The notes under the pieces are model-generated. The model was not told the origin of the DNA, searched no databases, and saw nothing but the letters and a program-made list of their open reading frames with translations. DNA of 64,000 nt, taken from Acidobacteriota bacterium. GTDB lineage: Bacteria > Acidobacteriota > Terriglobia > Bryobacterales > Bryobacteraceae. The stretch is taken from contig JACPNQ010000034.1 of assembly GCA_016185425.1 (NCBI GenBank), forward strand, positions 310,001-374,000, given 5' to 3'. The translations under genes and the position numbers were made by a program. This document shows, in pieces, positions 1-6,626 of this stretch; positions within the stretch are counted from its first letter, which is position 1; every line of letters begins with the position of its first letter.

Positions 1-1808
1 ACCGAGTGCTCGCCGCCCCCGGTGTCGTTTGCCGAAACTGTAATCGTCTGATCGTCGCCGCCATTGCGGATCCCCGTGAAGGGGATGATGGATGACTGCT
101 GCACGCCGCCGGCATTGAAGGCATTTACGTCGGTGTTGCCTGCCTGGGTCTCGGCCGTGTCCGCGACCCCCGTCGCCGTGGCCGCATTAAAGCCAAACAC
201 ATTGCCGGCGCCAATCGTGGCGATCCGGAATTTGCTGCCGGTGGAACTGGTGATGGAGATGTCGGTGCCGTCATTGGTGGCGACGAGCCCGGCGGCAGCG
301 AGCGTCGCGTTTGCCGCAAACTGTGCATTCAGGGCGATGGTGGCGTCGGCGATGGTGGCCGCAGCCGGTGTCACGCTCACCGAGACCGTCGGCCCTCCGC
401 CGATAGAAAACTCCAATGTCTCGGCCGAAGCGGCGAAACTTCCGCCGGAACCGGTCACCGTCGAATAGTCAAAGGTACCGGCAGCGCCACCAGAGCCGCG
501 GAAGCTACCAAGGCCCAGAATGTTGTTGAGATCGCCGGATGAAGCTACTTCGAAACGCTCGCCGCGGGCGCTGGTGAATACGAGCGGCGCCCCGGGCGTA
601 GCCGCTGTCAACGTAATCCCGGCCGCCTGCAGATTGCCGTTTCCGCTGATTGCCGTCGCAAGGCTGGCGAGAGCCTGGTCGACGGTTGTCGCAGCAGCGA
701 CATTGACGCTGATATCGACCGGCGTGGCAAGGCCGGCGCCCTGGAGGCGAACTTGCACAACTCCGGCGCCGGACGCGCCGAACGTTGTTGCCGCGGCGGC
801 GGTATTGGACCCGCCCGTCACCGTGTTGACGAGCGCCCTTCCAGTAGGATTCGAAGACGAAATCACGTTTCCCAGCAGCGCATTCGCGAGCCGGTCACCC
901 GCTTCGACCTGAAACGCGGTGTTGCTGGAACTGAACGCCAACGACTTCCTGCCGTCCGGCGACGTGACCACCGAAGCACTAATATTGGCGTTGTGGAAGG
1001 CGGTGGCCTCCGGGCTGACGACGGTTCCCGAGGAGGCGATCGCGTTGTTAATTGCGGTCACCAGATTGTCCACATTGGTGACGCCGGACAAATTGACGGC
1101 GACCTTGATACGCTTCGCATCTCCGAAGCCCGGTCCGCGGAAAAAGAACTCGGTGAAACCGGACGCGTTCTGCGATGCTGTATTCGCCGGGTCATTTACG
1201 ATGGCGGAGACGCTCGTCGAAGGCGACCCCGTGCCGATGTCCGTTGTTGTGATGCCTTGGGCCTGTGCGCCTTTGAGACCAAGACTCTTGGCGTCGACGG
1301 TGGAGTTGCTGAGGTCGACCTGCGACGCGCCGTTTTGGATCGAGGTGATCCCGCCCGAAGACTTGCCGCCGCCGATAAATACCGACAACGCCCGCGCGAA
1401 TTCGCCGCCAGCGTTCAGCCCGATGGCCTGCGCCTGCCGATCGATTTCCGTGATCACGCTGCCGAACTCCGAGTTGAGGACGCTTCGGCTTCCAATAAAG
1501 GTCCCCGATGCCGACTGCGTGGCAAGGGTTCGGGCCCGGTCCAGAAGCTTGCTGATGTTGTTGATTCCGCCATCGATGGTCTGCAGGGTGCTAAGTCCGT
1601 CGTTGGCATTGCGGATGCCTTGCTGCAGCACTGCCTGATCGCTACGGAAGCTGTTGGCGATGGAAAGCCCGGCGGCGTCGTCGCCACTGGAGAGGATACG
1701 CAACCCCGAGGTCACCCGGCCGATTGTCTTCGACTGGACTTCACTCGTATTCCTTAAATACTCCTGAGACTGCAGGGAGGCGATGTTGGTATTGATGCGG
1801 AAGGACAT
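1..1808 (-). CDS. fliC: Flagellin, 3' end outside window
   Basis: Structural subunit of the flagellar filament, exported by the flagellar type III apparatus. An open frame of 602 codons runs from an ATG at 1808 off the left edge, so the C-terminal D0/D1 helices are not seen. The start MSFRINTNIASL and the following segment (TSGLRILSSGDDAAGLSIAN) are the classic flagellin N-terminal D0/D1 domain, about residues 1-150. Beyond it lie at least three flagellin-IN-like modules, each an alanine-rich helix followed by a glycine/serine-rich beta segment, which would form the surface D2/D3 domains. A Shine-Dalgarno AAGGAG lies 7 bases before the ATG, inside a small hairpin (see the regulatory entry). 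csrA and fliW lie immediately upstream on the same strand. The family call is certain; the paralogue name is a convention. Confidence 0.95.
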   Translation of the reverse strand, partial: MSFRINTNIASLQSQEYLRNTSEVQSKTIGRVTSGLRILSSGDDAAGLSIANSFRSDQAVLQQGIRNANDGLSTLQTIDGGINNISKLLDRARTLATQSASGTFIGSRSVLNSEFGSVITEIDRQAQAIGLNAGGEFARALSVFIGGGKSSGGITSIQNGASQVDLSNSTVDAKSLGLKGAQAQGITTTDIGTGSPSTSVSAIVNDPANTASQNASGFTEFFFRGPGFGDAKRIKVAVNLSGVTNVDNLVTAINNAIASSGTVVSPEATAFHNANISASVVTSPDGRKSLAFSSSNTAFQVEAGDRLANALLGNVISSSNPTGRALVNTVTGGSNTAAAATTFGASGAGVVQVRLQGAGLATPVDISVNVAAATTVDQALASLATAISGNGNLQAAGITLTAATPGAPLVFTSARGERFEVASSGDLNNILGLGSFRGSGGAAGTFDYSTVTGSGGSFAASAETLEFSIGGGPTVSVSVTPAAATIADATIALNAQFAANATLAAAGLVATNDGTDISITSSTGSKFRIATIGAGNVFGFNAATATGVADTAETQAGNTDVNAFNAGGVQQSSIIPFTGIRNGGDDQTITVSANDTGGGEHS

Positions 1809-1812
1809 GATT

Positions 1813-1825
1813 TCACTCCTTGTGA
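1813..1825 (-). promoter_or_regulatory. CsrA-type binding hairpin covering the flagellin Shine-Dalgarno
   Basis: On the minus strand the sequence TCAC-AAGGA-GTGA forms a perfect 4-bp stem with the GGA of the ribosome binding site in the loop. ACAAGGA matches the core of the known CsrA consensus (RUACARGGAUGU). Binding of CsrA here would block translation of the flagellin. This mirrors the known Bacillus hag leader, and csrA itself is the next gene upstream. The site is seen in sequence; its occupancy is inferred. Confidence 0.6.
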
Positions 1826-1936
1826 GACACGGGTACCTGTGCGTGACCGGAAACGGGCGCGCGGCAGGCTGCCGATGGGATGGTGGGTGTTTCTGGCGAA
1901 AGCCTCAAGAGGGAGTAGCCTCAGCCTCAAGAGGGC

Positions 1937-1963
1937 ATATCGGTGGTAGGTGGGGTTGTGTTA
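1937..1963 (-). promoter_or_regulatory. FliA (sigma-28)-like promoter of the flagellin gene
   Basis: Read on the minus strand: TAAC, exactly 15 bases, then ACCGATAT. The sigma-28 consensus is TAAA-N15-GCCGATAA, so 9 of 12 positions match with ideal spacing. Transcription would start near 1930 and give a leader of about 120 bases before the flagellin ATG. The TAA of the -35 element is the csrA stop codon. Confidence 0.55.
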
Positions 1964-2269
1964 GGGGGTATTAGACTTTTCGTCGTTGGGGGATACTGCT
2001 GTGGGATGTTCGGGGGAGGGGATCTCAGCGGGCAGGGTGCTTTCCCGGAGGTGTTCAACCAACTGGGTGAGTTTGGCGGGATCGGCCCCTTGAGAGGATG
2101 CGGCGAGGTTAACTTCTCGAGTAACGCGGATCTCCGACCGAAGGACGGTAACTTCCTTCGGCGCAGAGATACCGAGCTTCACTTGCGTAGGGGAGGTCTC
2201 GAGAATCTCAATCTCGATATTCTCGCCAATCACAATGGATTCACCGCGACGCCTGCGAATAATGAGCAC
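1961..2269 (-). CDS. csrA: Carbon storage regulator CsrA (RsmA)
   Basis: Small RNA-binding dimer that represses translation by covering GGA motifs at ribosome binding sites. Starts with GTG at 2269; the N-terminus MLIIRRRRGESIVIG and the segment VKLGISAPKEVTVLR are diagnostic of CsrA. At 102 residues it is longer than the usual 60-75: residues about 60-102 form a hydrophilic, proline-rich tail of unknown role. The GTG overlaps the fliW stop by one base (TAGTG), so the two are translationally coupled. The FliW-CsrA-flagellin order matches the partner switch known in Bacillus, where FliW holds CsrA off the flagellin mRNA until flagellin is secreted. The family call is certain; the regulatory circuit is inferred. 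Confidence 0.95.
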   Translation of the reverse strand: MLIIRRRRGESIVIGENIEIEILETSPTQVKLGISAPKEVTVLRSEIRVTREVNLAASSQGADPAKLTQLVEHLRESTLPAEIPSPEHPTAVSPNDEKSNTP

Positions 2270-2781
2270 TAGACCTCCGCAAGACGGTCCGACCGGTCCT
2301 TCGAAACGGCTGAAGGATCCGCGACGTTTTCTTCCGTGGCGCTGGGCTGCAAGGGGGTTAATGCCGAGTAACGGCAGTCATCCCGAACGGCCTGCACACC
2401 TTTGCGTGTTTCCCGCGAGAGTACCACGGGACCGAGCAGGTTTGCCGTAGGGGTGCCTTCCGAGGGGAGACAGACGATGGCCAAACAGGCCAGACTCTGG
2501 TCCCAAAACGAGGTCTCTCCGGTAGCTAGACCGAGGATTGTGCGTTCTTCGGGTGCGACTTCGAGCTCATAGCGTGGATCGACGGAGCGCGCCGGCAATG
2601 TAATGAAGCAGAGCTCCGCGTGTTCAATACTCTGAAGGAATACAACCGGGCGAAGCGCCGGACGTTCAATACAGAGGAACCGCCGCTCCCCTTCAAAACC
2701 GGGCAGGCCATTTGGGAACTCAAATACGTCCTCTTCCGCGAATTGTACGATGCCGAACTGTTTCGTGCTGATGGATGGCAT
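2269..2781 (-). CDS. fliW: Flagellar assembly factor FliW
   Basis: FliW binds flagellin and, when freed from it, antagonises CsrA non-competitively. The 170-residue protein carries the family hallmarks: FEFPNGLPGFEGERRF near residues 20-35, then FLQSIEHAELCFITL and a proline-bounded acidic segment. FliW proteins usually have about 130-160 residues; here the C-terminal 30 or so are an extra hydrophilic tail. ATG start at 2781, with AGGAG somewhat far upstream (about 13 bases). It is cotranscribed with csrA (1-base overlap). A CCGATA-containing FliA-like site lies about 57 bases upstream. Confidence 0.93.
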   Translation of the reverse strand: MPSISTKQFGIVQFAEEDVFEFPNGLPGFEGERRFLCIERPALRPVVFLQSIEHAELCFITLPARSVDPRYELEVAPEERTILGLATGETSFWDQSLACLAIVCLPSEGTPTANLLGPVVLSRETRKGVQAVRDDCRYSALTPLQPSATEENVADPSAVSKDRSDRLAEV

Positions 2782-2837
2782 AGTTTCTGGTGTGTCTCCT
2801 GGCTAAAGCATAGCCGGGTGATTTCCTCACTGCTGAT

Positions 2838-2865
2838 CTATCGGACAGTGTACGCCCTGACTTCA
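2838..2865 (-). promoter_or_regulatory. Possible FliA-like promoter of fliW-csrA
   Basis: Minus strand: TGAAGTCA, 12 bases, TCCGATAG, against the sigma-28 consensus TAAAGTTT-N11-GCCGATAA. The CCGATA core is intact and the spacing is off by one. It lies in the 128-base gap between glpD and fliW. Weaker than the flagellin site, but the shared CCGATA supports both being read by the flagellar sigma factor. Confidence 0.35.
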
Positions 2866-2909
2866 TAGCGCCGGAATAATCTGGGCACAGGATCAGTCTT
2901 AAGAATGGA

Positions 2910-4421
2910 TTAGCGGGATGCGGGCAAGGTCGATGCCGTTGCGGAATGGGCGCGCTCGGCGGCCGCCCGGAAGCGCTGCCACTCCTCGTCACGTTGCGAT
3001 GGACTCCACTGAAACTCAGCGCCCAGGGCGTCAAGAGCTTCGAGAGCGACGGAGGCGCCCATGTCGGCAGAGAAGGCGTATTCGGTCCGGCGAAGCAGAA
3101 AATCGTCGAGATGCCGGCAAAATTCGTGACGCGCCGCGAACACGGCCTGCGCGCCGATCCGCCCATGTGTGGCGGCCAGCGCTTCTACCCCGGCTGCACG
3201 GCTGCCGTAGAGGGCGCCAAATTCGCCGGCCGGCGCCGGGCCGCCGCCCGGTAGCCGAAGGTCCGCCGTCCGGCACGGCGCGGTGATTCCGATGCGCTGG
3301 CACACAACATCGGCCGTTTCCTCCGCGATCGCCCGGTACCCTGTGATCTTGCCGCCCAGCACGGAAATCATACCCGGATGGGTCTCTTCCACTTTGTGAG
3401 CTCGGGAAACCGACGATTCCGACCCCGGCCGGCGCACCAGCGCCCGCACACCGGCATTCGTGGAATAAATTGGCAGTCTGCGGATGTCAGGGAAGAACGG
3501 TTCGACGGAGTGCAAGAGGTATTCGATATCGTCCTCCGCGGCGCTCACATTAGCCGGGTCTTCGGTGTAGTCGGTGTCTGTTGTCCCGATCCAAGTCTTG
3601 CCCATCAGCGGAATGACAAAAAAGAGGCGGCCGTCAATTGGTGAGAACAGTACATTGGCTTTGTTCACCATGGGCGCACAGGTAAGGTGAATACCCTTCG
3701 TCGTGCGGAGGCGGCGGCTGGGCGAGCCAGTGAGCGTTTTCTCAACACGATCGAACCACGCACCCGTCGCATTGACGAAGACCCTCGCGCGCAGCTCGGA
3801 CTCTTCCCCCGTTCCGCCATCGCGCACACGAAGGCTGCCCACACGGCCGTCGTCGTGATTCGCGGCGACAACCTCGCAGTAGTTCCGGACCACCGCGCCA
3901 TTATTGGCAGCGTCGATTAGATTCTCCAGGCACAGCCTTTCCGGCAACCGCACCTGTGCGTCGTAGTAGCTTCCGGCGCCCTGGAGCCCATCCTTCGTTA
4001 GCGACGGTTCATCGGCCAGCGCTTCCGCATTGCCAAGAAAGCGATGTCCGGGCAGGGACCGGTCGTAGCTCAGCGCGTCGTAGAGCGTCAGTCCGACCCG
4101 CATCTTGAATCGAAACCACGCGGATTGGCGGACGAAGGGTATCCGGAATTCGAGCGGTCTAACCAGGTGCGGCGCGATGCGAAGCAGTGTTTCTCTCTCG
4201 CGGAGGTCCATCCGCACCAGGCCGAAATCAAGCATCTCCAGATAGCGCAGACCGCCATGGATGAGCCGTGTCGATCCGCTGGTCGTTCCGCCGCCGAAGT
4301 CCCCTTTTTCAACGAGGGCAACACGTGCGCCGCGCAGAGAAAGATCCCGCGCGATGCCAGCTCCAATAATGCCTCCGCCGATGATGGCGGCATCGAAAGG
4401 GCCGCCGTCCCAAGTGCTCAT
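2910..4421 (-). CDS. glpD: FAD-dependent glycerol-3-phosphate dehydrogenase
   Basis: Oxidises sn-glycerol 3-phosphate to dihydroxyacetone phosphate and passes electrons to the quinone pool at the inner membrane. The Rossmann motif AIIGGGIIGAGIARDL lies near the N-terminus, followed by the family signature TTSGSTRLIHGGLRYLE. The C-terminal DAO_C domain is present. I prefer the ATG at 4421 (503 residues, MSTWDGG) over an in-frame TTG four codons earlier; neither has a clear Shine-Dalgarno. rsmI stands directly upstream on the same strand with a gap of about 20 bases, so the two may share a transcript. No glpF or glpK is nearby. Confidence 0.95.
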   Translation of the reverse strand: MSTWDGGPFDAAIIGGGIIGAGIARDLSLRGARVALVEKGDFGGGTTSGSTRLIHGGLRYLEMLDFGLVRMDLRERETLLRIAPHLVRPLEFRIPFVRQSAWFRFKMRVGLTLYDALSYDRSLPGHRFLGNAEALADEPSLTKDGLQGAGSYYDAQVRLPERLCLENLIDAANNGAVVRNYCEVVAANHDDGRVGSLRVRDGGTGEESELRARVFVNATGAWFDRVEKTLTGSPSRRLRTTKGIHLTCAPMVNKANVLFSPIDGRLFFVIPLMGKTWIGTTDTDYTEDPANVSAAEDDIEYLLHSVEPFFPDIRRLPIYSTNAGVRALVRRPGSESSVSRAHKVEETHPGMISVLGGKITGYRAIAEETADVVCQRIGITAPCRTADLRLPGGGPAPAGEFGALYGSRAAGVEALAATHGRIGAQAVFAARHEFCRHLDDFLLRRTEYAFSADMGASVALEALDALGAEFQWSPSQRDEEWQRFRAAAERAHSATASTLPASR

Positions 4422-4442
4422 GTACAGATTCAATTATCGCAG

Positions 4443-5261
4443 TTAGGCGCCGGTAACCGCCTGATAGACCTCGCGCTTGGACAGGCCGCGCTGGCGGGCG
4501 ATCAACTTAATGGCGTCCATTCGATCCATACCGCCGCGGATGGCGTCGGCCACGGCCTCCGGAATGGGCCGGTCGTCGCGTATCCCCGTGGTGCCTCGGC
4601 CGATGAGCAATACCATTTCGCCGCGGGTGTTGGCGGGCTTTAACTGGGCCAACAGCTCTCGGGCCGTACCGCGCAGAAACTCCTCGTGGATCTTCGTCAA
4701 CTCACGGGCCAGGACAACCGGCCTGTCGCCAAGCACCGCGTCGACATCGTCAAGCGTCTCCGTAATGCGGTGAGGAGCTTCATAGAAAACGAGCGTGGCT
4801 GGGACTTCGGCCCACGATTCGAGAATTTTGCGCCGCTGGCCCTGTTTGGGCGGAAGGAAGCCGCCGAAGACAAAGGCGTCGGTGGGAAGTCCGGACGCGC
4901 ACAGGGCGGTCAGCAACGCCGAGGCGCCGGGAATGGGGATGACGGCGATACCCTCGGCGGCCGCGGCGGCGGCAATGCGATATCCGGGGTCGGAGATGAG
5001 AGGGGTTCCTGCGTCACTGATCAGCGCGATGCGGTCTCCCGCCCGCAGAGCGGCCAGCAGTTCCTCGCCTCGTTCTCGCTCGTTGTGCTCGTGATAGCTG
5101 ATAAGAGGCTTCTCAATGCCATAGTGTTCCAGGAGCTTCCGGCTGTGGCGGGTGTCTTCGCACGCAATGCGGTCCACTTCCTTCAGTACGCGGAGAGCGC
5201 GGACGCTAATGTCTTCAAGGTTTCCGATCGGGGTGGCGACAAGATAGAGTGCGGCTTGCAA
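4443..5261 (-). CDS. rsmI: 16S rRNA (cytidine1402-2'-O)-methyltransferase RsmI
   Basis: SAM-dependent 2'-O-methylation of C1402 in the decoding centre of 16S rRNA. Tetrapyrrole-methylase-fold protein of 272 residues, the normal length. Hallmarks visible: LVATPIGNLEDIS at the N-terminus, CEDTRHSRKLL, the SAM-binding loop LISDAGTPLISDPG, and a C-terminal region SKREVYQAV. The only sensible start is TTG at 5261, since the family begins just before LYLVATPIGN and no ATG or GTG lies upstream in frame near it. Upstream of glpD, same strand. Confidence 0.95.
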   Translation of the reverse strand: MQAALYLVATPIGNLEDISVRALRVLKEVDRIACEDTRHSRKLLEHYGIEKPLISYHEHNERERGEELLAALRAGDRIALISDAGTPLISDPGYRIAAAAAAEGIAVIPIPGASALLTALCASGLPTDAFVFGGFLPPKQGQRRKILESWAEVPATLVFYEAPHRITETLDDVDAVLGDRPVVLARELTKIHEEFLRGTARELLAQLKPANTRGEMVLLIGRGTTGIRDDRPIPEAVADAIRGGMDRMDAIKLIARQRGLSKREVYQAVTGA

Positions 5262-5313
5262 TATTCGTAACTATACTTGAAGAGGTAATCGTCCAAGGAA
5301 GGAGAACCCAGGA

Positions 5314-6459
5314 TTGCATCCTGAAACCGGAACTACCACGTCTCCCGTTTATGTCTGGAAACCGGCGGAGAAACTGATCTCCGTACAGATTCAATTTGAC
5401 GTAATCGACAAAATCCTTTTGGAGGTCATGCGCGGATTTGGGGCGGTACCGAAGCGTGGCGCCGAGGTCGGCGGCATTCTCCTTGGCACCGCTGAGACCT
5501 CCGGCGATCGCACCGTGGTGAAGATTGAGGATTTCGAGATGGTGGGCTGCGATCACGCCTCGGGTCCATCGTTCATACTCTCCGAGGACAATCGCGCCAG
5601 CTTCGCCGGGGCGGCGAATCGGTGGCGGCACGGTCCGGACCGCCGCATGTATGCCGTCGGGTATTACCGCGGGCACACTCGCGAGGGGATTTGTCTGGGG
5701 GCGGAGGATCTGTCAATTCTGGAGGAGTTCTTCCCCGAGCCCTCGGCCATTGCGCTGGTGGTGAAACCCTATGCGACGAAGGTCAGCATGGCCGGCATTT
5801 TCTTCCGCGAAGACGGGCAGTTCAGGGCCGATTCGTCGCATCTCGAGTTCCCGTTCCGGCGTAAGGAATTAGGCGGCGGCATCTCTGGAACCGAACGGCT
5901 CGCCGCTGCCGCGCGGTTCGGTCAACAGCGAACGGGCGAAGATCCGCGCGTCGCGATCCGTGCCGCTGAACTTGTGGCGTCTTCGTCGAACCAGGTCTCT
6001 GCGCCGATACCGGCCCCGGAGTTTGGCGGATTGGCCTCGGCGCCCGTGGAAACGTCCAAGGGTAAGGGCGTCCGTGGAGGCTGGGTCTGGATACCGCTCT
6101 CATTCATCTTCATGTTGCTGGGCGTGGTCCTGGGTTTCCAGATCGCCCTCAGCATGCGTCCGAAGCAACCCGCGAATCCGTGGCTGGAAGCGTGGGACAT
6201 GGCGCTGCAGGTGAAGCGTACCGGCGACGAATTGACGGTGACCTGGGATCCGTTGGCGCCGCCGGTTCGGAACGCCACGCGCGGAGCGTTGATCATTCAG
6301 TCGCGGGATGAAACGAGGACCATCGACCTGCGTGCGCCGCAGTTGCAGGGTGGAAGCGTTATCTATCGCGGGGTACCCGAACGAGTGATATTCCGGCTCG
6401 AAACATATCCCAGGGAGCGGGTCGTCGTGTCGGAAATCGCTGAGTTTAAGAAAGAATAG
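5314..6459 (+). CDS. Membrane protein with a degenerate JAB/MPN-like domain
   Basis: Not a named family that I recognise. Residues about 20-185 look like a JAB/JAMM (MPN) fold: EVGGILLG with E51, then GYYRGHTREG...EDLSIL in the place of the canonical HSHP...S..D. H121 and D132 are kept, but the first histidine is an arginine (R119) and the serine is lost, so metal-dependent isopeptidase activity is doubtful. Residues about 257-281 form one transmembrane helix, and the last 90 residues look like a small beta domain. TTG start at 5314 with GGAAGGAG 8-17 bases upstream. The cytoplasmic N-terminal domain plus exported C-terminus suggests a binding or scaffolding role, which is inference. Confidence 0.7.
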   Translation: MHPETGTTTSPVYVWKPAEKLISVQIQFDVIDKILLEVMRGFGAVPKRGAEVGGILLGTAETSGDRTVVKIEDFEMVGCDHASGPSFILSEDNRASFAGAANRWRHGPDRRMYAVGYYRGHTREGICLGAEDLSILEEFFPEPSAIALVVKPYATKVSMAGIFFREDGQFRADSSHLEFPFRRKELGGGISGTERLAAAARFGQQRTGEDPRVAIRAAELVASSSNQVSAPIPAPEFGGLASAPVETSKGKGVRGGWVWIPLSFIFMLLGVVLGFQIALSMRPKQPANPWLEAWDMALQVKRTGDELTVTWDPLAPPVRNATRGALIIQSRDETRTIDLRAPQLQGGSVIYRGVPERVIFRLETYPRERVVVSEIAEFKKE

Positions 6460-6548
6460 CCCCGGCCCCAGAGTGGTATCCTTCCAGTGGCGCGACAGGG
6501 CGCCGCCGTGTCCGCGGGAAGGACCGAGTCCCCCTGTAATCGTTCTTG

Positions 6549-6565
6549 TGCAATTCCAAATTGCA
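6549..6565. promoter_or_regulatory. Perfect palindrome upstream of the ankyrin gene
   Basis: TGCAATT-CCA-AATTGCA: two 7-base arms with a 3-base spacer, in the 167-base gap before the ankyrin-repeat gene and 62 bases from its ATG. It could be an operator for a dimeric regulator. No regulator gene is adjacent, so this is only a site with the right shape. Confidence 0.35.
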
Positions 6566-6626
6566 ATGAACTCTTTTCTGCCCGAGCAAGCGGACACCGG
6601 GCGCTATCTGGAAAGGAGCTCATTCT

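Noticed and set aside
753..1757. Plus-strand open frame antisense to the flagellin
   Set aside because: Flagellin on the minus strand is unmistakable; the plus reading is Arg-rich and without known motifs.
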